Notes under the pieces: model-generated
What the model saw: only the letters and a program-made list of their open reading frames with translations
What the model was told of the DNA's origin: nothing
The model's database searches: none
Translations under genes and position numbers: made by a program
Part shown: piece by piece, positions 1 to 5,230 of the stretch
Layout: the number at the start of each line of letters is the position of its first letter
Numbering within the stretch: position 1 is the first letter of the stretch
Source: an uncultured Oscillospiraceae bacterium
GTDB lineage: Bacteria > Bacillota_A > Clostridia > Oscillospirales > Oscillospiraceae
Length of the DNA: 7,158 nucleotides
NCBI GenBank assembly: GCA_934635515.1
Contig: CAKTZK010000074.1
Location: forward strand, 1 to 7,158
Direction of reading: 5' to 3'

Positions 1-103
1 GGGCGAAACGGGCAAGGGCACGGCAAACTTCTTCATCGTCATCGGTATTATCGAAACGGTTGCTCTGTTCACCCTGGTGTTCAGCCTGCTGCTGCTTCAG
101 TAA
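1..103 (+). CDS. V/A-type (or F-type) ATP synthase proteolipid subunit K/c, C-terminal fragment
   Basis: The open frame enters from the left edge (first full codon at 2) and ends at TAA 101-103, giving 33 residues. The fragment starts with a Gly-rich turn (GETGKGTA), then forms one hydrophobic helix with a single buried acid in the motif IIETVALF. A lone glutamate in the last transmembrane helix is the ion-carrying residue of rotary ATPase proteolipids (c ring of F-type, K ring of V/A-type), which pass H+ or Na+ through the membrane sector. A terminator follows at once, so this is the last gene of its transcript. In Chlamydia, Bacteroides and spirochete-type V-ATPase operons the order is E-A-B-D-I-K with K last, which fits; in F-type operons c is usually internal. 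V/A-type K is therefore preferred, but the short fragment cannot settle the subtype. Confidence 0.68.
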   Translation, partial: GETGKGTANFFIVIGIIETVALFTLVFSLLLLQ

Positions 104-109
104 AACAAC

Positions 110-148
110 AAAAAGAAACAGGGCGCAGGCCCTGTTTCTTTTTGCCTA
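110..148 (+). terminator. Strong rho-independent terminator, probably bidirectional
   Basis: A perfect 15-bp inverted repeat pairs 110-124 with 129-143 around a 4-base loop (GCAG). The outer pairs are A/T and the inner core is CAGGGC/GCCCTG. On the + strand the stem runs into T5 and then GCCTATTTT, ending the ATPase transcript 7 bases after its stop codon. On the - strand the stem is followed by another T-rich run (TTTTTGTTGTTTT), so it could also stop transcripts leaving the phoR-like gene. Confidence 0.88.
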
Positions 149-178
149 TTTTACGCTCTGCCGTCCTCTTGCGCCATG

Positions 179-218
179 AAATTCCCCCCCATGCAGGAAA
201 CTGCACAGGGGGAATTTT
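179..218 (-). terminator. Hairpin downstream of the phoR-like gene, probable terminator
   Basis: A 10-bp outer stem pairs 179-188 (AAATTCCCCC) with 208-217 (GGGGGAATTT). An inner 5-bp stem pairs 192-196 (TGCAG) with 201-205 (CTGCA) and closes on GAAA (197-200), a GNRA-type tetraloop when read on the + strand. It lies 25 bases past the stop of the minus-strand kinase gene. The tract after the stem on the - strand is short (AATTT then CATGG), so termination here may be partial and completed at the 110-143 hairpin. Confidence 0.6.
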
Positions 219-242
219 CCCTTTATTCTGTAAGCGCTTCGG

Positions 243-1868
243 TCATTGCCCGGTAAAAGTCACGGTAATGGTGGTCCCCACCTCCGGCTGGCTCTTCAGA
301 TCAATCTGCGCCCCGTGGAGCGCCGCCGCGTGCTTCACGATGGACAATCCCAGTCCCGTGCCGCCGATGGCCCGGCTGTGGCTCTTGTCCACCCGGTAAA
401 ACCGCTCAAATACCCGGCTCTGATGGTCATAGGGGATGCCGATACCGGTATCCGCAACGGAGACAAAGCAGCCCTGGCCGCTGCGCCCCACCCGCACGGT
501 AACGCTTCCGCCGGGCCGATTGTACTTGATGGCGTTGTCACAGAGGTTGTAGACCATCTCGTGCAGCACCTGCCGCACTCCATGCACACTCTCCTCCATG
601 CCCTCCAGCTGCAGCGTTACCTCCTGCTTTTTGGCCACCTGCTCCAGACTTTGCAGAATGGATCCGCAAAGGCTGTAAAGCTCTACGCCTTCCCACTCCA
701 TACCTTCTCCGCCTTCCTCCAGGCGCGACAGGTCAATGATGTCCTCCACCAGGCTGGTGAGTCTGGCGCACTCCCGGCAGATATCGCTGCTGAACTCCTT
801 CACCTTTTCCGGCGGCACCAGTCCCTGGCTCATCAGCTCCGCAAAGCCGGAGATGGACGTCAGGGGCGTTTTCAGCTCGTGGGACACATTGGCGGAGAAT
901 TCCCGCCGCAGCTTCTCCCGCTGCTCCCGCTCCGTCACATCCATGGTCAGCACCACCGCGCCGGTGACCTGGCCCGAAGCCAGCACCGGACTTGCCATAA
1001 TGGAGAGCGTCCGCTCTCCCCGCTGCAGCAGCCGCTCACACCGTTGGCCGGATAGGGCCTGCTGGGCCGCCTGGCGCAGCTGCGGCTCCGGAGAGCGGGC
1101 AATGTTGTCCGCCTCCACCGGCATCAGCATCGCCGCGCTGCGATTCTCCGTGAGAATATGTCCCCGCAGATCCACCAGCAAAAAGCCCTCGCTCATGTTC
1201 TCCGTCATAGCGGAAAACTCCCGCATCCGCCGGCTCAGCTCATCCATCTGCCTGCCGATGGTCTCCTTTTGCTGGCGCAGCCGCTGGGTCAATGGCTGCA
1301 GCTCCGGGTAAATATCCTGGGGATCGTCGGTGGAAAGGGCGTTTATGGGCTTTGTGATCTGCCTGGCCAGCCGCACCGACAGCCCCGCCGCCAGCAGCAA
1401 CAATCCCGCCACCGTGGCGATAATGGGTCCCGCCATGCTCAATAGCATGGCTCCCAGGCTGCTCTGCACCCGGCTCAGCCGCAGCACCGTTCCATCCTCC
1501 AGCCGCAGGGCGTAATACAGGTTTTTCTGCAGCACCGTACTGGAATAGTGGCTGCTCTGCCCGGTCCCCTCCTTTATGGCCTGGGCCACCTCCTGGCGGT
1601 CCAGGTGGTTGTCCATGTCTGCGGCGTTGGCCGCACTGTCATAGAGGACCGTTCCGTCGGCGTCAATAAGGGTAATGCGGTCCGCCGAGCGCAATTTCTG
1701 CGGCGCAATGTAGGCCAGGCTCTGGCTCAGCTGCTCCGCCTCCTGGGACAGGGAGGCAAAGGACTGCTTTTCGTAGTAGCCGTACAGGATGCCTGAAAAC
1801 AGGCACGCTCCCGCTGCCAAGACCAGCATGGCCAGGAAAAACAGGCTCCGCACGATCTTTCTGGTCAT
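243..1868 (-). CDS. phoR: PhoR-type membrane sensor histidine kinase
   Basis: The product, 541 residues, is a membrane-bound sensor kinase that autophosphorylates on His and passes phosphate to the regulator encoded just upstream. TM1 is at about 8-30. The extracytoplasmic region at about 31-138 contains RITLIDADGTVLYDS, typical of the PAS-like sensor fold of Firmicute PhoR-class kinases. TM2 is at about 139-165, and a short HAMP-like linker with ITKPINAL follows. A cytoplasmic PAS spans about 215-315. HisKA carries FSANVSHELKTPLTSI with phospho-acceptor His330. HATPase_c has the N box NLCDNAIKYN (441-450), G1 DTGIGIP (473-479), F box RVFERFYRVD (485-494) and G2 GGTGLGLSIV (502-511), so all catalytic boxes are intact. 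The start is the ATG at 1866-1868, overlapping the regulator stop as ATGA, with GGGAGGA at 1874-1880 as ribosome site. Assignment to phosphate sensing is inferred from domain order and the divergent phosphate transporter; the histidine kinase call itself is certain. Confidence 0.9.
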   Translation of the reverse strand: MTRKIVRSLFFLAMLVLAAGACLFSGILYGYYEKQSFASLSQEAEQLSQSLAYIAPQKLRSADRITLIDADGTVLYDSAANAADMDNHLDRQEVAQAIKEGTGQSSHYSSTVLQKNLYYALRLEDGTVLRLSRVQSSLGAMLLSMAGPIIATVAGLLLLAAGLSVRLARQITKPINALSTDDPQDIYPELQPLTQRLRQQKETIGRQMDELSRRMREFSAMTENMSEGFLLVDLRGHILTENRSAAMLMPVEADNIARSPEPQLRQAAQQALSGQRCERLLQRGERTLSIMASPVLASGQVTGAVVLTMDVTEREQREKLRREFSANVSHELKTPLTSISGFAELMSQGLVPPEKVKEFSSDICRECARLTSLVEDIIDLSRLEEGGEGMEWEGVELYSLCGSILQSLEQVAKKQEVTLQLEGMEESVHGVRQVLHEMVYNLCDNAIKYNRPGGSVTVRVGRSGQGCFVSVADTGIGIPYDHQSRVFERFYRVDKSHSRAIGGTGLGLSIVKHAAALHGAQIDLKSQPEVGTTITVTFTGQ

Positions 1869-1880
1869 GCCTGTCCTCCC
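1865..1880 (-). promoter_or_regulatory. ATGA stop/start overlap with internal ribosome site (translational coupling)
   Basis: The regulator stop TGA and the kinase start ATG share bases in ATGA (1865-1868). A strong GGGAGGA (1874-1880, - strand) lies five bases before the kinase ATG, inside the last codons of the regulator gene. This arrangement usually couples translation and keeps regulator and kinase in proportion. Confidence 0.8.
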
Positions 1881-2539
1881 AGCTTGTAGCCAACGCCCCG
1901 GACGGTCTCAATGAGATGCCCGGCCTCCCCCAGCTTCTGCCGCAGGGTCCGGATGTGTACGTCCAGCGTCCGGTTTTCCCTGTCCGCCTCCAGACCCCAT
2001 ACCCGGTCCATAAGCATCTCCCGGGTCATCACCCGGCCCTGCTGCTGCAGCAGCAGCGACAATATCTCAAACTCCTTGTAGGTCAAAAGCACATCCTGCC
2101 CATTCACCTGCACCTGCCGGCGCTGCGGGCATACATACAGCGGCCCTATCTGCCACTGCTGCTCCTGGGGTGTCTTCTCCGTCCGCCGCAGCACCGCCCG
2201 CACCCGGGCCAGCAGCTCCATCATGCCGAAGGGCTTGGAAACAAAGTCGTCCGCCCCGCAGTCCAGACCCGTTACCCGGTCAAACTCCGTATTTTTTGCC
2301 GTCAGCATAATAACGGGGACGCCGCTCGTAGCCGAAGCTCCCCGCAGCTTTTTCAGTACCGACAGTCCATCCTCCTCCGGCAGCATCACATCCAGCAGCA
2401 CCAGCTCCGGCAGCTTCCGGTTTACCGCGTGCCAGAATTCCGACGGCCGCTCGAAGCCCGCCGCCTCATAGCCCTGGCTCTGCAGGGCGTATATCACCAA
2501 TTTACGGATGCTGTCGTCATCCTCCAGCAGATAGATCAT
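1865..2539 (-). CDS. phoB: PhoB/PhoP-type (OmpR family) response regulator
   Basis: A 224-residue DNA-binding response regulator, first gene of a two-gene operon with the kinase. The receiver domain (about 1-118) has the acidic pocket EDDD at 6-9, phospho-acceptor Asp50 in VLLDVMLP, the switch Thr80 in VIMLTAK and Lys102 in SKPF. The winged-helix output domain (about 128-221) has the OmpR-class YKEFEILSLLL segment, the recognition helix RTLDVHIRTLRQKL (190-203) and the wing ETVRGVGYKL. I chose the ATG at 2537-2539: the protein then begins MIYLLEDD as in Firmicute relatives, AAGGTGG lies at 2545-2551, and the predicted transcript start (about 2556) leaves room for that site. The in-frame GTG at 2546-2548 would add three residues, but its ribosome site (GAGG 2556-2559) would fall at or before +1. 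A role in phosphate control (phoP in Bacillus nomenclature) is inferred from context and Pho-box-like repeats. Confidence 0.88.
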   Translation of the reverse strand: MIYLLEDDDSIRKLVIYALQSQGYEAAGFERPSEFWHAVNRKLPELVLLDVMLPEEDGLSVLKKLRGASATSGVPVIMLTAKNTEFDRVTGLDCGADDFVSKPFGMMELLARVRAVLRRTEKTPQEQQWQIGPLYVCPQRRQVQVNGQDVLLTYKEFEILSLLLQQQGRVMTREMLMDRVWGLEADRENRTLDVHIRTLRQKLGEAGHLIETVRGVGYKLGGQA

Positions 2540-2562
2540 CGTTTCCACCTTCTTTCCTCTTT

Positions 2563-2591
2563 ATTATACCTTACCCGTGTAAAAATGAAAA
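2563..2591 (-). promoter_or_regulatory. Sigma-A type promoter for the phoB-phoR operon
   Basis: Read on the - strand, TTTTCA (2591-2586, 4 of 6 to TTGACA) is followed by 17 bases and a perfect TATAAT (2568-2563). Transcription should begin near 2556, leaving a leader of about 17 bases with AAGGTGG before the ATG at 2539. A perfect -10 with a poor -35 is typical of a promoter that relies on an activator. Confidence 0.7.
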
Positions 2592-2617
2592 TCCATTTTA
2601 TGTTAAATCCATATTAA
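2578..2617 (-). promoter_or_regulatory. Pho-box-like repeats upstream of phoB-phoR
   Basis: On the - strand TTAATA (2617-2612), five bases, then TTAACA (2606-2601) form a direct repeat with the 11-bp step and TTAACA sequence described for Bacillus PhoP boxes. A further TTTACA lies at 2583-2578, two helical turns on (23 bp). Relative to the predicted start near 2556 they span about -61 to -22, the usual place of a PhoP core binding region. The expected fourth element at about 2595-2590 is not recognisable. Autoregulation by the regulator is inferred. Confidence 0.5.
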
Positions 2618-2687
2618 ATCATGGAATTTCCTCTAAAATTTTTTAACATTTCCTCTTTCTTTTTTCCTTTTCCCCCGCAAAAACCTA

Positions 2688-2716
2688 TCGACAATGTTAA
2701 ACAAATTTTGTATACT
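2688..2716 (+). promoter_or_regulatory. Sigma-A type promoter for the Na/Pi cotransporter gene
   Basis: TCGACA (2688-2693, 5 of 6 to TTGACA), a 17-base spacer, then TATACT (2711-2716, 5 of 6 to TATAAT). The predicted start is near 2723, giving a leader of about 29 bases that contains GGGAGGG (2737-2743), eight bases before the ATG at 2752. Both hexamers are good, so basal expression should be high. Confidence 0.72.
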
Positions 2717-2751
2717 ATTAAATAAGGAATGTTAATGGGAGGGATAAGCGG

Positions 2752-4512
2752 ATGAGCATATCCGATGTCATAACCTTGCTGGGCGGTGTGGCGCTGTTTT
2801 TGTTCGGCATGAGCCTCATGGGCGACGGCCTGAAGAAGGTTGCCGGCAATAAGCTGGAGCTGGTGCTCTACCGGCTCAGTAGCACACCGCTCAAGGGCGT
2901 CTTGCTGGGTACCGCAGTCACCGCCGTGATCCAGTCGTCCTCCGCCACCTCCGTGATGGTGGTGGGCTTTGTCAACTCCGGCATGATGCAGGTCAAGCAG
3001 GCTATCGGCATTGTCATGGGTGCCATCCTGGGCACCAGCGTCACCGGGTGGATCCTGTGCCTGTCCGACATCTCCGGCGGCAGCGGTTGGATCGACCTTT
3101 TAAGCACTGCCACTCTCACGGGTATCGTGGCCGTAGTGGGCATCGTGCTGCGCATGACGGGCAAGAAGCAGTCCACCTTGTCCATCGGAAATATCCTCAT
3201 GGGCTTCGCGGTGCTGATGTTCGGCATGTCCGCCATGAGCGGAGCCGTAGCCCCCCTGAAGGAGAGCGAGGCCTTTACCGGCATCCTTACCAGCTTCTCC
3301 AATCCCCTTTTAGGCATCCTGGTGGGCATCGTTTTCACCAGCGTTATCCAGAGCGCCTCTGCCGCCGTAGGTATTCTCCAGGCCCTGGCCATCACCGGCG
3401 CCGTCACCTATGAGGTGGCCTTCCCCATCATCATGGGCATCGCCATCGGCGCCGCCGTCCCCGTGCTGCTCAGCGCCCTGGGCGCCGACATCAACGGCCG
3501 CCGTACCGCCTTTGTCTACCTGCTTATTGATGTCCTGGGTGTTGTGATCTGGGCCACGGTGTTCTACACCGCCAACGCCATTTTCCACTTCCCTTTCCTG
3601 ACCCATACTATGACCACCGTGTCCATCGCCTCCTTGAACACTCTGTTCCGCCTGGCCACGGTCATCGTCCTCACCCCCTTCATCGGTCAGCTGGAGCGGT
3701 TTGTCTGCTTCCTGTTTCCGGATAAAAAAGGTACCGACCCCGCCAAACAGGAGATGGACCGTCTGGAGGAGCGCTTCCTGCAGCACCCGGCTCTGGCCAT
3801 TGAGCAAAGCCGGGAGGTCACCTCTGCCATGGCCAATACCGCCCGCCGCAACCTGATAGATTCTCTGGACCTGATCCAGGATTACAGTGACAAGGGCTTC
3901 CAGGTCGTGGAGGAGCTGGAGAGCACTGTGGACCGCTTTGAGGACAAGCTGGGCACCTATCTGATGAAGATCACCGTCAAGTCCCTGAATACCCGCCAGA
4001 GCGAGGAGGTCTCCAAATACCTTCACACCATTTCCGACTTTGAGCGCATCAGCGACCACGCTCTGAATATCGCGGAGTGCGCCAAGGAGATCCACGAAAA
4101 GAGCATCATCTTCTCTGAGGAGGCCATCTATGAGCTGACAGTCCTGGAAAATGCGATCCGGGATATTCTCCACCTGGCTGTGGATACCTTCATCGCCAAC
4201 GACACGGAGGGCGCCCGCCGGGTAGAGCCTCTGGAGGAGATCGTAGACACCCTGTGCGACGAAATGAAGAGCCATCATATCGACCGCCTGCAGCAGGGTA
4301 TCTGCACCCTGAACCAGGGCTTTGTGTTTAACGACTTGCTCACCAATTTTGAGCGGGTGGCCGACCACTGCTCCAACATCGCTCTGGCTCTTATTGAGCT
4401 GCAGTCCGACTCCTTCGACACCCACGAGTACGTCCTCAGTCTCAAGCAGGTGAAGGACGACTCCTTTGCCAAATATTACGACGAGTACAAGCGCAAATAC
4501 ACTCTGCAGTAA
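2752..4512 (+). CDS. Na+/phosphate cotransporter (NptA/PNaS family) with C-terminal PhoU domain
   Basis: A 586-residue membrane protein predicted to import inorganic phosphate with sodium. The transport part (about 1-320) has two inverted Na/Pi-cotransporter repeats. The first carries GVALFLFGMSLMGDGLKK followed by QSSSATSVMVVGF (61-73); the second carries NPLLGILVG followed by QSASAAVGILQALA (200-213), its first Ser-rich position changed from SSS to SAS. Hydrophobic helices continue to about residue 322. The cytoplasmic part (about 335-586) is a PhoU-like helical bundle whose two repeats show ERISDHALNIAE (431-442) and ERVADHCSNIALA (534-546), the acidic E..xDH sites that bind metal in PhoU. 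Length matches the bacterial transporter-PhoU fusion class. It is divergent from phoB-phoR with its own promoter and GGGAGGG ribosome site. PhoU normally restrains PhoR signalling, so this fusion may report phosphate flux to the neighbouring kinase; that link is inference. Confidence 0.93.
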   Translation: MSISDVITLLGGVALFLFGMSLMGDGLKKVAGNKLELVLYRLSSTPLKGVLLGTAVTAVIQSSSATSVMVVGFVNSGMMQVKQAIGIVMGAILGTSVTGWILCLSDISGGSGWIDLLSTATLTGIVAVVGIVLRMTGKKQSTLSIGNILMGFAVLMFGMSAMSGAVAPLKESEAFTGILTSFSNPLLGILVGIVFTSVIQSASAAVGILQALAITGAVTYEVAFPIIMGIAIGAAVPVLLSALGADINGRRTAFVYLLIDVLGVVIWATVFYTANAIFHFPFLTHTMTTVSIASLNTLFRLATVIVLTPFIGQLERFVCFLFPDKKGTDPAKQEMDRLEERFLQHPALAIEQSREVTSAMANTARRNLIDSLDLIQDYSDKGFQVVEELESTVDRFEDKLGTYLMKITVKSLNTRQSEEVSKYLHTISDFERISDHALNIAECAKEIHEKSIIFSEEAIYELTVLENAIRDILHLAVDTFIANDTEGARRVEPLEEIVDTLCDEMKSHHIDRLQQGICTLNQGFVFNDLLTNFERVADHCSNIALALIELQSDSFDTHEYVLSLKQVKDDSFAKYYDEYKRKYTLQ

Positions 4513-4516
4513 TTCT

Positions 4517-4548
4517 AAGCCCCGGGGATCTTTCCCCGGGGCTTTTTT
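4517..4548 (+). terminator. Rho-independent terminator between convergent genes
   Basis: A perfect 11-bp stem pairs AAGCCCCGGGG (4517-4527) with CCCCGGGGCTT (4534-4544) around ATCTTT, followed by T6 (4543-4548). It lies four bases past the transporter stop. The stop codon of the minus-strand phosphopantetheinyl transferase gene (4547-4549) sits in the same T tract. On the - strand the stem is followed only by AGAATT, so it is a better terminator for the + strand. Confidence 0.92.
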
Positions 4549-5044
4549 ACTCTTTTTCGCAGATCGTCAGCACATACCCCTCCGGGGCGGATGGAAAGAT
4601 AAAGCGGCAGCCCTCCCAATGCGTCATAAGCCGGCCGTTTTCGTCGCAGAAATTGCACCTCCGATACTCCATTAACGTACCGCCGTGGCACTTGATCCAG
4701 CTCTCCTTCATGGTCCATAGCTGAAAAAAAGCCCGGTCTCGATCCCCCTCCGGCCGGGTAGAAAGCCAGATCTTTTCCTCCGCCGTCAACGTTCGCAGCA
4801 GCCGCTCATGCACGGGCCGGACCCGCTCCAGATCCACGCCTACCTCCCTTTCACTGACGGCGCATACCACATACGCCCCGCTGTGGCTGCAGTTGAAGTG
4901 CAGGGGCAGGCGGCACAGAGGCTTGCCGTTTTCTCCCGTGTAAAATCGGATATCCTCCGGCGTCGTTTTTCCTGCTTCCGCCAGCATTTCCGCCGCCAGC
5001 TGCCGGGCCGAATACGCCGCTATCCGCTCAAATCGAATCTCCAC
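4547..5044 (-). CDS. Short Sfp-type 4'-phosphopantetheinyl transferase
   Basis: Predicted to move the phosphopantetheine arm of coenzyme A onto a serine of a carrier protein (fatty acid, polyketide or peptide synthase). The 165-residue product has ENGKP (38-42), NCSHSGAYVVCAVS (51-64), the metal-binding GVDLE with Asp71 and Glu73, and WTMKESWIK (110-118) with Trp110, Lys113, Glu114 and Lys118. These are the family's core motifs in the right order. I chose GTG at 5042-5044: GGGAGGTG (5051-5058) is well placed before it and the predicted promoter would start transcription near 5060. In-frame TTG (5095) and ATG (5068) codons lie upstream of that start. The protein is shorter than Sfp (about 225 residues): roughly 30-45 residues before the segment YSARQLAAEML are absent, where Sfp has part of its CoA contacts. 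No synthase or carrier gene is nearby, so its target is unknown. Confidence 0.85.
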   Translation of the reverse strand: MEIRFERIAAYSARQLAAEMLAEAGKTTPEDIRFYTGENGKPLCRLPLHFNCSHSGAYVVCAVSEREVGVDLERVRPVHERLLRTLTAEEKIWLSTRPEGDRDRAFFQLWTMKESWIKCHGGTLMEYRRCNFCDENGRLMTHWEGCRFIFPSAPEGYVLTICEKE

Positions 5045-5066
5045 TGCCGCCACCTCCCTTTTCTCC

Positions 5067-5095
5067 ATCCTACCACATACCGCTTTTCTTTTCAA
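5067..5095 (-). promoter_or_regulatory. Candidate promoter for the phosphopantetheinyl transferase gene
   Basis: On the - strand TTGAAA (5095-5090, 5 of 6 to TTGACA) is separated by 17 bases from TAGGAT (5072-5067, 4 of 6 to TATAAT). Transcription would begin near 5060, just ahead of GGGAGGTG (5058-5051), and this supports the GTG start at 5044 over longer frames. Confidence 0.45.
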
Positions 5096-5168
5096 TCCGG
5101 CCCGGTCAGGATTTTATTTTCACCAGGAAATCCCTGGTTATTTTACCCGAATTTGTCGGAAAAGCTCA

Positions 5169-5197
5169 TGGACAACCGCCCCGGGCCATGCTATATT
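5169..5197 (+). promoter_or_regulatory. Extended -10 promoter for the EamA permease gene
   Basis: TGGACA (5169-5174, 5 of 6 to TTGACA), a 17-base spacer, and TATATT (5192-5197, 5 of 6 to TATAAT) preceded by TGC at 5189-5191, the TGn extended -10 signature. The predicted start is near 5204. AAGGAAGG (5217-5224) precedes the ATG at 5231 by six bases. Confidence 0.7.
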
Positions 5198-5230
5198 GAG
5201 GGCTGGATCTTGTAAAAAGGAAGGCTGATT

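Noticed and set aside
104..242. Riboswitch or small RNA in the gap between the ATPase and kinase genes
   Set aside because: The gap lies at the 3' ends of two converging genes and is explained by two hairpins; no promoter or known riboswitch core was recognised.
246..1055. Long + strand open frame (269 codons) opposite the kinase gene
   Set aside because: It lies wholly on the complement of a kinase with every conserved box; the translation is low-complexity and His/Gln/Leu-rich with no recognisable domain, as expected of antisense frames in GC-rich DNA.
2540..2548. GTG start at 2548 for the response regulator
   Set aside because: Its ribosome site would overlap the predicted transcript start, while the ATG at 2539 has AAGGTGG and gives the usual family N-terminus. 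It stays a minor alternative.
1916..2617. 233-codon + strand open frame opposite the response regulator
   Set aside because: Antisense to an intact OmpR-family gene; no ribosome site and a His/Gln/Leu-rich product without recognisable domains.
3310..4425. 371-codon - strand open frame opposite the Na/Pi cotransporter
   Set aside because: The + strand frame encodes clear transporter and PhoU motifs over the same span; the antisense product is Gly/Asp/Gln-rich with no family features.
5045..5095. Extension of the phosphopantetheinyl transferase to a TTG start at 5095 or an ATG at 5068
   Set aside because: No good ribosome site precedes either codon, and both overlap the predicted promoter; the GTG at 5044 has a strong GGGAGGTG at proper spacing.
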